Source: Cryptomeria japonica
Lineage: Eukaryota; Streptophyta; Pinopsida; Cupressales; Cupressaceae
Reading direction: 5' to 3'
Length of the DNA stretch: 64,000 nt
NCBI RefSeq assembly: GCF_030272615.1
Contig: NC_081410.1
Coordinates: forward strand, 254,249,533-254,313,532
Shown here: piece by piece, positions 23,172-34,281 of the stretch
Layout: the number at the start of each line of letters is the position of its first letter
How positions within the stretch are numbered: position 1 is the stretch's first letter
Position numbers and translations under genes: made by a program
Notes under the pieces: model-generated
Databases searched by the model: none
Seen by the model: only the letters and a program-made list of their open reading frames with translations
Told to the model about the DNA's origin: nothing

Positions 23172-23470
23172 CAGTATTCTAAGTCAAGTATATTAATATT
23201 TCATTCACAAACTATCTATAGCTTCTACTTATAACTTAATTATTGCAATTATTAGGCTTGTGTCCAAAACTTCCACATGTAAAGAATTGAGTGTTCTAAT
23301 TTGCATTGCACCTATAATCTACAATTTTATGTCCAAAACAACTGCATTGAAAATAACAGGCATTGAATGATGAATAGCTTTGAGCATTAGGTTGTCGAAC
23401 TGGAGGTCTGTTTATAGCAGGTCTGGGATTTTGGACTTTGTTTGAATCTCAAGGTTTCCTTAGATCTTCT
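23172..23470 (-). pseudogene. Old Copia gag, upstream zinc knuckles
   Basis: Minus-strand translation gives FQCSCFGHKIVDYRC and FFTCGSFGHKPNNC, two CCHC-type knuckles with most ligands present. Upstream is a Pro/Gln-rich stretch. The sequence continues the gag coiled-coil part (24653-25130) across the inserted LTR at 23471-24652. Confidence 0.65.
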
Positions 23471-24652
23471 TGTTAGGATAACTGATGGACAACTAAGAGG
23501 GGGGGGGGGTGAATCAGTTGTCAACAAATTAAAAAAATTTAAGCACACAAAACCTTTTACTGGAATGCATAAACCAAATATCGGAATAGCAAATATAACA
23601 ATTAAGCATAAACATAAATCACAGAACAATTACCAACCATCCATAACACATAACACCATGATTTGTATGTGGAAAACCAGGTAAAGGGAAAAACCATGGT
23701 GGGAAGCCTACCCATAGTCAGATAATACTTCTTCAACAAGTATATGATTACAATAAGAGGAGCCTACACATGCAGGCTAGCCAACAACCTAGAGCACACT
23801 TCTCATCACAAAAGGAGCCTCATTGACTACAAAATAAATTCAGACTACAATCTAGAAAGATGAATGAACTACAAGAATAACATCTCCTATGCCTGAGTAT
23901 AGTTCTGGTTAAGCTCAATATCAGAGGTCTTAAACCTCTTTCACAAACCCAATTCAATCACCTAGATCGACCAAAACCTCTGCATATGATTACAACTTTA
24001 TTCACACATAAATAATCCTATAACCCACATACCGTGATCTACAAAGAGATCTTCCATCATATTTATACCAACCTGGGACCTAAACAATTAGGTCGGCCAT
24101 CTAAAAGATAATAAAAAAGATCCATTACATAATCCTGCAGACCAATGATAAACCAAGTCGGCCTAAGATTGAAACAACATAAACCAACGCATCGGGAGCA
24201 TCAACCAACACGTTACATAAACTGGTCCATAACCTAACAAAATAACATCAGACCCAAAATAGGTCACCATAAGCCAAATGAAACACCACGATCAACTGGA
24301 ACACGAACATGATAACCATCAGCATCCTAATAACCTTCTAGAAGCCACACCAATGCCACTTATTGAATTCACCAAAATATCTTCATCAAAGCATTGTTGG
24401 TAGAACCCTTACCGATAACCAAAAGGCTTACTATAACATATGATAGCATCTAGATCATCAAATCCCCAACCAACTTAATGTGATACACATTAGGAACACA
24501 TGAATAACCAATTCCAATAGCTGGACCAAACCCGCAGGAAAATCTCCAGATCAACATGATAATCCAACCACTCTACCGGAAGCCGGTAGACAGTAAAACA
24601 ACTAGTGTTGACATCAATGCAACACATAATCAATTCCTCCAAATTGCCAACA
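23471..24652 (-). repeat. Solo LTR inserted in the gag of the old Copia element
   Basis: In element sense it starts TGTTGGCAATTTGG and ends in TAACA. The flanks CTTCT (23466-23470) and CTTCC (24653-24657) look like a slightly decayed 5-bp duplication. The gag reading continues on both sides, so this is a solo LTR rather than the partner of 25191-26509, which is a different family. It is related to the plus-strand LTR at 27605-28832. It carries the GTGGAAAACC block at 23668-23703 and a long G-run near 23500. Confidence 0.75.
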
Positions 24653-25130
24653 CTTCCATCTTTCCTTTTCCTTTACTTTTGTCAGTCGAACATTCACTAG
24701 AAAATACTAATCCTTCCTTCTCCTTGTGAGATTTTTGCATGGATAAAAATTTGTCCAACAATGTATTGCTTTCACTGAGTTTTACTTCAACTCTTAGCTT
24801 TAATAACTCTTGTTCTAGCTTCTTATTTTCTTTAGTCTTCAAATTGACTATATCCTTCAAGATTTCTTCCACCTTTCTACTTTCTTCAACCTACAACTTC
24901 AAATTCACAATAGTCTCATTTGCTTGCTTCAATTCCTTATTAACTTCTCGATGCCTTGATTTGAACTTTTGGATCTAATCTCTTAGCTTCTTCACACATT
25001 CATTTGCTACCATAACATTTTCTTTCGAGTCTTCATTCTCAAATTCCACACTCTACAGATCTTCAAGGGTTGTCTTCATTTCTTCATCCAAGTAATATTC
25101 TCCATCCATGTCCATAGGAGCCATCTGTTC
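24653..25130 (-). pseudogene. Old Copia gag, coiled-coil segment
   Basis: The translation is a Lys/Glu/Leu-rich coiled coil (ENKKLEQELLKLRVEVKL), followed by LDKFLSMQKSHKEKEGL and a Lys/Gly-rich end. The LxxFLxxQKSxxxKxGLGF pattern is typical of the gag linker in Sirevirus-like Copia elements. It is cut off at the inserted LTR. The start of gag lies toward the PBS, where sequence is degenerate. Confidence 0.7.
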
Positions 25131-25178
25131 AAATCAAGATCTCCCTCAAGCAGTTACACTAGCAACAAAGGACCAAGA

Positions 25179-25190
25179 TCTGATACCAAT
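25179..25190 (-). other. Primer-binding site of the old Copia element
   Basis: The minus strand reads TTGGTATCAGATC next to the LTR end at 25191. It differs by one base from the standard initiator tRNA-Met site. Confidence 0.8.
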
Positions 25191-26509
25191 TGTTGAACAA
25201 ACCAGAATATTAAGAGGGGGGTGGAATCAATATTCCCTAATTTTAAAACGTTATTTGAAAACTTAACTTAATCTTAGATGTCCTTAGCAAAAGATGAAAT
25301 ATGCAATGGAAGTAAAATGCACAACATACACAACCATAAGAGAGACACTATATTTTTATACGTGGAAAACACAGATGAGAAAAACCATAGAGAGGGCTAA
25401 CTCTCAAGATAATATAACTAGTTATATGTAATTACAGAAAGAGGCTAATTGTTAAAGAGATCACTACCTAGATTACAATGCCTCACTATTGGAAAGGCTC
25501 ACTGCCAGAAAGAAAGGAAATGAACTAGGAATTTTGCATCTACCTATGCATGGGATTAGTTCCAATTAATCTTAGGTAACACCTTAATTGTTTGCAGTAG
25601 ATCCAATCAAGAAAACTCTGCAAATCACTCTAATATTCACTTGCTCCAAAACATCGTTGCACTAGATCTGTCCTTCACTTTTATCAATGTCTTCTCTCTG
25701 TCGCTTACTACCTTACTCTTTACTTACTCCTCGCATACCTCTCTATCTATTTTTCTTCTCACACATATCATTACCTCTTGATCACAATATGAGCTTGCAT
25801 ATATATGAGTATAATAATAAGAATATTCATCAAGTTGGCCTTAATTACATTTTCCTAAATGATATCTTCAATGGTTAATTCACATGCTACAATCATCGGA
25901 TCTCAATATTAACATAATCTCTCAAGGTCGGCCTGACCCGGAATAAGCATACCTTTGAAGTTTTGTATTAACATACTACCATATTACCACAAACATGATT
26001 CAACTCAACATTACAAGGTGGAGGACATGAAAAACTAATCAACAACATTTTGTCATCAGAAAACAAGAAATTGGAGGAAACCAGAGCATGAAGATCTTCT
26101 CAATATTACATAACCCAATATACTTTAGGAGCACAACAACTAGAGCAAGACTTCTGGAGCACCAGAATCATGAATACAATAATCTCAATTGATAACAACA
26201 GTCACACCAAAATGATTGTACAACCATATCTGCATCAAGAACCCAAATGCAAAGGACTATTCTTCTGAAATAAGTCACTACATAAACTGGAGCACAAAAA
26301 CTGATTTCCACAACCAACACCAAATCTTTCATCAAGGTAATCATATCCTCATACTGACAATACATATTTCTAGAGCATTAAGCACATCAACAACTATAAA
26401 CTACCATCTCCAACATTCATACCTATCTTCCACTATTCTACAACACATCTAGACCAATCTAGATAACGAGGTTTGACATCAATGACAACTATGACAAGTA
26501 TTTATAACA
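25191..26509 (-). repeat. 5' LTR of the old Copia element
   Basis: In element sense it starts TGTTATAAATAC and ends GTTCAACA beside the PBS. It has a G-run followed by TGGAATCA near 25218 and a GTGGAAAAC block near 25360. On its right the LINE reading is cut in the middle of a codon run, which marks the insertion point. The other end of the element is outside the window. Confidence 0.75.
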
Positions 26510-27604
26510 CACTTTCTCTAAAGTGTAAAAAATACACACTCTTTCTTCCCAATATTCTTTTAGTCTTTTCCAACATTTTGTTTCACAATAAAGTTGATGA
26601 GAGTTAGTTCTTAACTTAGCAATAAGAATTTTGTCTCTCCATTGGACATTAGCCCATATGAATTCTTTTTAATGATGATTACAAGTGGGATTAAGCTCTT
26701 CAATATAATACTTTTTTATTTTTCCCTATCCCTTTATCCCAGGTATGCTTGTGGAACTTATCCATAACAAAAGACTTTATTTCTTTACTATTTGTGGGGT
26801 ATGTGTTCAAACAAATATCCAGTTTACTAAACCATTTTCTATTTTGTTGCATCCAAGTATTCTTCCTTTTGCACAATATGTCATTGAAGACAACCTTAGG
26901 CCATCTGACCTCTTTCATTTAATCAATTCTTGTTAAATATCTTATGTCGCAACATAGAAGTTTCTTCAATAGGTTCAACCCCCATTTCACTCGGCATGAT
27001 ATCATAAGAGACCAAAATTTTAATTTTGAACTTGTTTGTAATCAAACATTTTTTAAGTTTCTCAATTTGCTTCCACTCTAAATCAGTGGTATTGTTGGGC
27101 CACAATTCACAACCATAGAGTACAACCAAAAGAACTAAAAGTCCAAAAAGAGTTTGGGTAATCTTCCAATCCCATAGCTTAACCTCTTTGAACCTATTTT
27201 GAAATTCATTTTTAACAATCTCCAACCTCAAAAAGTTCGCTTCTTTCTACAACTTTCCCAACTTAGATTTTTATTGAAGTCAATTTCAAGGTATTTGTAA
27301 TCTACCGCTTGTTCAAGAGTATTGCCTTCAAAGTAGAACCTATTTTAGTTATGTTTTCTTTTGTTAGAGAAACCCAACATTCTCATCTTGCTAATATTGA
27401 CTTTCATCCCCCATTGTTCTAAAAAATCCTCAAGGGAAAGTAAGTGCTCTTGCAAGCCAAGAGAAAATTTTGCAATCAGAATAAGGTCATCCGTATACAA
27501 AGAAGCCATATAAAAAACTCACCTAAACAGGCACCATCGCCCCCTTGCAACTTTAACCATTCTTCAATTTTATCAATTTATAAACCAAAAAGGGTAGCCC
27601 AGAC
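26510..27604 (-). pseudogene. Old LINE ORF2, 3' part (RT thumb and C-terminal domain)
   Basis: Minus-strand translation from 27604 gives ATLFGL, IDKIEEWLKLQGGDGACLG, the RT box LLYTDDLILIA, then NISKMRMLGFSNK and DYKYLEIDFNKNLSWE. At 27231-26923 follow LFGLLVLLVVLYGCELW and EMGVEPIEETSMLRHKI, and near 26650 KEFIWANVQWRDKILIAKLR. These are the RT palm to C-terminal parts of a non-LTR element with an endonuclease-type ORF2. Many stops break it. The old Copia LTR inserted at 26509. Confidence 0.8.
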
Positions 27605-28832
27605 TATTGGACATTTGGAGGAATTGATTATGTGTTGCATTGATGTTTTGTCATTGTTGTCAACACTAGCTGTTTTGGATGCTTTATCGGCACCCTTCTG
27701 GTCCCGGTAGATTGTGTGGTTTTTGATTGGATTGGATTTGGCATGATCTGGTATGCTCAGATATGTTTTGGTTATGGAATTGGCTTATTCATGCTAGTCA
27801 TGTTCATGTTCAGTCAGTTGGTTTTGTTTTGGTGATCGAATGCTATCCTGTTTTCTAGAAATCTTAGTTTGTGATTCCAGCGAGGGTTTCATCGACAGAG
27901 CTTTGATGAAGATCTTTGATGATATGCATAGGTGGTGTTGGAGCGGCTTCTAGTATGGATTCAAGATGCTAATGATGATCATGTTTGAGACTTGGCGGAT
28001 TGGGATCATTGCTTTAGCATGTGGACCTATATTGGGTCCCAGTTGATCTAGGTTATGGACCAACTTAATGTAACATGTGGATTGGACCTCTCGATGTGTT
28101 TCTGGGATATCTTATGATTTGTTTGGTCTAAGGCCGACATGTTTTTTAATTGGTTTATTGTCTGGTGGCCGACCTTATTGTTTATGGTCAGGGGTTTGTG
28201 TATATATATGATGTAAGATCTCATTGTAGATCATAATGGTCATAGGTATGGGAAATGGATGTGTAATGTACGAATAATGTAATATCATTCAGGTAGAGGA
28301 TTTGGTCGATCATTGGAGATCGAATTGGGTTTATGTAAGAGGATTTAGTCCTCCAGTATTGAGCTTAACCGGAACTATACTCAGGCATAGGAGATGTTAT
28401 CTTTGTAGTTCATTCATTTCTCTGGATTGTAGTTTGGATTTCTATGTAGTCAGTGAGACTCCTTTTGTGATGAGCAATGCGATCTAGGGTGTTTGTCTTC
28501 CTGCAAGTGCAGGACCCTCAATTGTAATTCACATACTTACTACAGAAGTATCATCTGACTGTGGGTAGGCTTCCCACCATGGTTTTTCCCTTTACCGGGT
28601 TTTCCACATATAAATCTTGGTGTCCCGTGGATGGTATTTATTCTCTGATTATATCTTATTCTTTATTGGTTTATCTGTTATTTTGGTATTTGGTTTAAGC
28701 ATTCCGGTATTAATGTTTTGGGTTCCAGTATTAAAGTTTTAACTGTTTAATGTTTCGGTAATATGTGACAACTGATTCACACCCCCCTCCCACCCCCCCT
28801 TCTCAGTTATCTTCTGGTTATTTGAATTGTCT
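27605..28832 (+). repeat. LTR without internal region inside the old LINE (plus orientation)
   Basis: It is the same family as 23471-24652, in the opposite direction: both share CATTTGGAGGAATTGATTATG-like starts, CAACACTAG, the CCATGGTTTTTCCC / GGGTTTTCCACA block (28573-28608) and a C-run near 28785. The LINE reading continues across it, from GVLMNYRETIHRLYEV on one side to TLFGL on the other. I see no clear target duplication, and the first TG has become TA, so it is old. The right edge is uncertain by about 20 bases. Confidence 0.75.
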
Positions 28833-30156
28833 AAGGCCACCCTTTCTTGACCCTGATATCACTCCTAATTTTTAGAGATGCCAGTTAAAGTTTTAATTTG
28901 GACTTTAGCCACCTCATACAACCTATGAATAGTTTCTCTATAATTCATAAGAACCCCATGTTCCTCCATTATGTGCCAAATATTATCCCTAGGGACCATC
29001 TCAAAAGACTTTTTTGAAATTGACAAAGCAACAAAAGGTTTCCTCCCATTTCTCCCAAACTTTTTCAATGATGTGCCTTAAAGTTATACTGTGATCAATT
29101 ATGGAATGCGCAGGTCTAAAACTTTCTTGTCCTTTAGCACATTTATCTCTCCCTTCCACCCACTTTCTGATTTTATTTTCTATCATACTTCCAAATAACC
29201 ATTGAAACAAATGAATTATCATAATGGTCCTATAATTGGAGGGATTATTGACATCACTACTCTTGAAAAGGGCTATTGCTAGGCTAGTTGTCCAATCTAT
29301 AGGGAACCCTTGTTGAATGATGTTGTTGAAAATTTTCATAATGAAAGTGAAAGAATTTTCATACCTCACTTTAGATACTCTACTTGAAGTTCAACTAAGT
29401 CTTTTGTTTTTCCAACAACCAAATTCTTAATACCCATCTCGATCTCTTGCATAGTGAAAATCTTAGATGACTATAAGGGAGCAATTGACTTGAGAATCCT
29501 ACTCAAAAAGTTGCCTTGCATAATCAAACCATTGAGAAGTTGAAATATTATTTCTAGTTTGTCTCTTTCTCACTTGAAGATCCTTCTGAAATAAATTTGG
29601 TTTATTTTTCCCCAAGAATATTAGCTCTTCCCTCCTTGTGACCATGAAATCATTTTTTTTCTTTCTTGAAATCTACATGTAAATTGAGGTTTACTTTTTT
29701 CTTGTTTTTCTCTTTCAAAGTTCTCCTTGCCTTTTTACATTCCTCATGAAACCAAGCATTAACAAAAATGCAATTTGTAAACGTGTGACTATGAAGGCCA
29801 TGTAATATAATTTTATCCTTATTAAAAACCCTCTCTAGCACTATCTTAAAGGTATTACAATTTTTTTGAGTCAAAATAATTCTCCCCTTTGAAGGAAATT
29901 GTTGATACACCAAGTTTCATCTCAAGCTGCTTCTTTTTAATCCAAGTGAAACTTAAATAAATATTTTTGTGATCATATTTCAAATCCAAAATTTTTTCAC
30001 CAATCAAAACTTCCTTCCATTCTCTCACACAAGCCATGCAGCAAAATTGCATAATCCACTACACCTATTGTAGTTATTACAAGTGAAAGTACCAAACTTC
30101 ACTCATCTAGTCAAACCATTGCAAATGACTAAATGAAAAGTCTGTCATAAAGTCAA
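28833..30156 (-). pseudogene. Old LINE ORF2, 5' part (endonuclease end and RT fingers/palm)
   Basis: Minus-strand pieces begin near 30130 with LVICNGLTR and KFGTFTCNNYNRC, the late part of an AP endonuclease domain. They continue with WFHEECKKARRTLKEK near 29760, then SNYRTIMIIHLFQWLFGSM, the HSIIDHSITLRHIIE stretch and FCCFVNFKKVF (RT Asp lost or shifted) at 29369-29001. They end with KSFEMVPRDNIWHIM and SDIRVKKGW. Stops and frameshifts are frequent. The piece joins 26510-27604 once the LTR is removed. Confidence 0.8.
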
Positions 30157-31327
30157 TGTTGAACTTACTTTTAGATTGACGAGGGGGGGACGAGTGAATC
30201 AATCTGGACAAAATACTTAAACTTTATCTCACAATCCATAGTCAATTTAACCGTATTCTTTTCAAAAACAATGAAAGATAAAACAATGATTCACCATGCA
30301 CAAGAGAATACCAGATTTACGTGGAAAACCCAAATAGGAGAAAAAATACATTGAGAGTCAACTCTCAATATATGAAATGATTACAATATTATTTTAGGCT
30401 CACCATCAAGGAAGCACACTTCTCCCTAAAGAACTTACAAGCTAAGATGCACTATCACAAGATACAAAGGACTTGTACGATGAGATGCATTCCCTCAGGG
30501 TAAGATACAAAGATTTTAGAGAAGACTCACTATCCCCTAGCAAGGTGCATGAATATATGAATTAGGAATAAATAGGCCTTTAGCAACATAGCCTCCAATA
30601 GTCTTCAAGTATGAAGTCCTTGAATCTCTATCTCAAGCAACTAACTTCACAACAATCACCAAACACCTTCTCTATCAGTACTTCACATCATTGTCTTCTA
30701 CAAATGATATAATCATGTAAGTACAACACACATTGATTCACACATTCATTCATGCATCAACATTGATTTGATCTTCTATATATACTATCTTATTTATTAC
30801 AAACATTAATTGGGTCGACTAGAGCAAAGGACAAACATTAGTCCTATCAAGATGGCCACCAAAATATAATTGTGATGAAAGTAGTCTAATACTGGAGATA
30901 GAGAGAACCTAAAAACATCATGTCAATTCTTTCTAAGTAGTTTAGAACAATTCACACACTATCACATATCTTCCAAAGTCGACAACAAGGTAATGTGTAG
31001 ATACACCAAGAAACACATAACTAGGCATCCCAAAACACATCTTCCAGATGAATAACCCCAATGTGGATCCTCACATGCCAAGGTAGGACCTAAAAAACAA
31101 TGCAATTTAATATTCAAGACAAGTGGAGACACCCAAGGATTTACAACAAGCTAAAGAGAAAAATCTATTAGTTACCTTGAAACACACATGCACATTTGTG
31201 ATGTATGCCTTAGAAGCCCACTTTGAAAGTATTAAATTTGAAATCCTTATATTACCAGGCCAAATCACCATGGAATCATGTTCATCTATCATAAATAAGT
31301 CTGTGTGTCCATTTCCAACCCCTCGCA
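30157..31327 (-). repeat. LTR of another Copia family, right edge tentative
   Basis: It starts on the plus strand with TGTTGAAC, then a G-run with TGAATCA (30181-30202) and the ACGTGGAAAACCC block (30317-30350), as in the other Copia LTRs here. GTCAA lies just before 30157 and again at 31328-31332, which may be the target duplication. The LTR interrupts the endonuclease part of the old LINE. I did not find clear LINE sequence on the right side. Confidence 0.5.
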
Positions 31328-32760
31328 GTCAAATCTGACATGTTTTTGAAGGACCAAGTTCTAGGGTTTTGAACTAGTTTTATAGTGCATATTCTAAAGT
31401 CTTTCAAGTAAGCCACTTTCCAAAATCAATAACTCAGTACCTAATGAGTTCACCACCAAACCAAATACTCTACACAATTGGCCCCATGCTAATGTACCTC
31501 TTTGCCCATTTTCAAAATCCTAAGGCCTCTTTTGATATTTTTCTCAAGTCCAATCCATTTGCGATTTATTCAGTTTATTGATTACACATTGCAAAGTTTT
31601 CAAAATATCCTTTGTGAAAGTTCATATTTCACACCCAAGTGACTTCCACACTAAACCAATTGATCCTTGCAATTGTCTATACCCAAGTTCTTAGAACCGT
31701 TTGTTGTTGTACATTCTCAAATCCAATGTTTGCATGCTCACCCAAATTTCAGAGTTCCAGGAGGAAGTTTGACCAATTTTTGGGAGTATTATTTAGGGCT
31801 GCAGGTCTAGTTTTGGGTATTTTTAGAAATATAAAAAAATAAAATCTTATGGGCTACCCACTTTGTCATTATGATTTCAAATAAATTTATGTTTGTCTTC
31901 AAGCAAGATGGATAATGGCCACGTTGGATGCATGCTTTAAAAGATGATAATGTAAACAAAAGCACGGGTTGAAAGATTATTTATTTCTATCAAGATTGAA
32001 GTAATTGGGAGGAATGAGGAATGAGGAACAAAATCTGAAAATCAAACCTACGTATTAGGAACGATGTAAAAGAGGAAGGAGAATCATTTTACCTTGCAAC
32101 ACAATTCATCATTTCACTCACACGTGAAGTACTTTTCACACTAAGTCTCAAGCTAGTGAAAATATTTAACAGAATGGCAAAGTGATTATTCCAGTTAATG
32201 CAGATTAATTCCAACTATAAAGTCGTAGTAATGAATTTTTCACTCAAGTTGAAATGTCAAAAAGGGTGAATGTGAATATGCAAAAGTATATGGCAAGAGT
32301 GGTTAAAGGAAACTACCTCTCAAATATTATTCATCAGATTACAAATCAAACATTAAAACTTGTAATGATAAATTAAATTAATATTTGTATCTTTTTACGT
32401 GTAGATAGAAGAGTTCAATCAATCTAGTACATATAAATGGAATAAACAAAAGAGAGGCTTAGAAATCAAATTTTCACACCTTTGTTTATCCCAAAGGGTA
32501 TTAATCATTGGTAATATCAATTTCTTAAAAAAATTAATGTAGCATTCACAACCACAAAAAAAAAGAATTTTAAATAAATTTTAAAGAATAAATTGTTTTA
32601 TAATTGAGATATTTTAACTTTAATAAAATTATCTTAATATATATATATATAAAAATTAAGTTAAATCAAAACTAAAATTGAAATGTAGCCATTATTAAAT
32701 TTTAATCCTAATTTTACCAAAACTTTAGTGCTAATATGATAGTAGCTATTGTTAAATTAT
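31328..32760. other. No recognisable gene
   Basis: AT-rich sequence with only short frames. I see no retroelement motif. There is a small (AT)n run at 32636-32652. Confidence 0.6.
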
Positions 32761-32769
32761 AACCGTAAT

Positions 32770-33620
32770 TGTTTTTAGGGTTAGGGTTAAATTTGGTTTA
32801 TGGTTAGGATTTAATTAGTATAGTGTTAATATTATGGTACAATTTTGGTTTAGAGTCAAATTTTCAAAATTTAAGATAAATTACTAGGTTAATGGTTAGG
32901 GTTCAATTTGGTGTAAGCTTATAGTTGTGGTTTAAAATTTTGTTATGGGTTTATGGTTTTTTTGTTAGTGTTTAGTTTAGTCTAGATTAAGGTTTAGCAT
33001 TCAATTTGATTTAGAATAAAATACTAAATTAAGTTTACTATTTATATAATATTATAGTATTAAAATGTTTTAATTTATGTAATTTAAGTTCATTAATTTA
33101 GTTTAATTTAATTTAATTTAATTTAATTTATTTGATTTAATTTACTTTAATTTATTTGATTTAATTATTAAGTTGTTAAATCATATTATTTAATTAATTT
33201 GATTTGTTTAAATTTAACTTATTATAAAAAATATATTAATAATTTGATTTAGTTTAATTTAAGGTATAAAAAGTTATACTTATTATGATATCTTACAATT
33301 TGATTTGGTGGAATATTCAATTAGGTTTAGGATTAGGGTTTAATCTGGTTTGAGGTTAGCATTCAATATTTGGAATAGGATTTAATTTATTTTAGTGTTA
33401 GTTTTAGGATTAATAATTTGTTTAAGGGTTAGAGTTACATTTGGTTTAGAGTTAGGGTAATGATTCATTTTGGTTTAAGGTTAGGGTTACGGTTTCATAT
33501 GATTTAGGGTTGTGATTAGGGTTAAGGTTCAATTTGTTAAGTGTTGGTGTTTAATTTGGTTTAATGTTCAATTAGGATTATGGTTCAAATTGAGTTTTTT
33601 TTCAATATAAAGGTTATGAT
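32770..33620. repeat. Degenerate telomere-like GGTTTAGGG / GGTTCAATTT repeats
   Basis: Words such as TTAGGGTTAGGGTT, GGTTTAGGATTAGGG and GGTTAGGGTTCAATTTGG recur about fifteen times at uneven spacing. They are close to the plant telomere unit TTTAGGG but mixed with TTCAATTTGG. A (TTTAA)n microsatellite lies inside at about 33095-33180. This looks like an old interstitial telomere-related or satellite array. Confidence 0.6.
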
Positions 33621-33762
33621 TTGGTATAGAGTTATGAATAAGGTTTTAATTAAAATATTAAAAATTATTTCTTGTCATGAATCTAACATGATAAATGTAA
33701 TAACTAATACAATAATTTAAATAAAACAAAAAAATTGAAAAACAAATATTTGAAAAAGATTG

Positions 33763-33900
33763 TTCTTTCTAAGAGAATTTACAATGCTAAATTTAACTCT
33801 AACAAACAAATACTAATATTTTACTAATATTTTAATTATGTATATGTTGATATATTTTTTAAATGATAAAATAAAATAATAGTGTACTTTTTTTTTAATA
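33763..33900 (+). repeat. Direct repeat flanking the L1 insertion, left copy
   Basis: About 135 bases (GAGAATTTACAATGCTAAAT onwards) recur nearly unchanged at 41088-41217. The L1 and its 15-bp duplication sit between them. The repeat is far longer than a target duplication, so the L1 landed in a site that already had a local tandem duplication. Confidence 0.8.
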
Positions 33901-34281
33901 TTTGAAAATTTTTTTTTTTTTTCAACATATTTCCACTTAAAATACTATTACATAATTTTAAGTTTGAGAAAAGACAACTTCTTTCTTGACAAGATGGAGA
34001 GTTTACAAAGCTAAAATATTAAAATACTTTTACCATAATTTTAAGTTTATCAAAAGGCAATTGTAAAAAATCTTCATGATCTATTTAATGTTCTGATTAA
34101 TAGGAAAAACAGGTTTTAAGGACCCGAAACCTTTAACAAAGGAGATTAAACAGGATCATCAAAGAGAATCCAAACCAAGAAAGAACAACTAACACAATGA
34201 TTGGCAATAAAGCCAGTAAACAGAAAGGACAACAGTGGACAGAAACAACAAAAGGAAGAAACCAAAGAAAACACTGCACAA

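Larger units (their letters stand above)
1..26509 (-). mobile_element. Old Copia (Sirevirus-like) element, heavily interrupted, left end outside window
   Basis: Read on the minus strand, the parts come in the order expected of one Copia element. They are a 5' LTR (25191-26509), a primer-binding site next to it, a gag coiled-coil segment (24653-25130), gag CCHC zinc knuckles (23240-23420 and 22080-22260), further degenerate sequence to 21538, then after the Gypsy insertion degenerate coding at 200-1970 and G-rich tracts at 1-180. Insertions at 23471-24652, 22261-23171 and 1975-21532 separate the pieces. The 3' LTR is not in the window. That the pieces form one element is inferred from order, strand and matching joins; the far-left coding part is the least certain. 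Confidence 0.6.

Noticed and set aside
31107-31338. Overlapping short frames on both strands near 31200
   Set aside because: Neither has a recognisable domain, and the area may be the end of an LTR.
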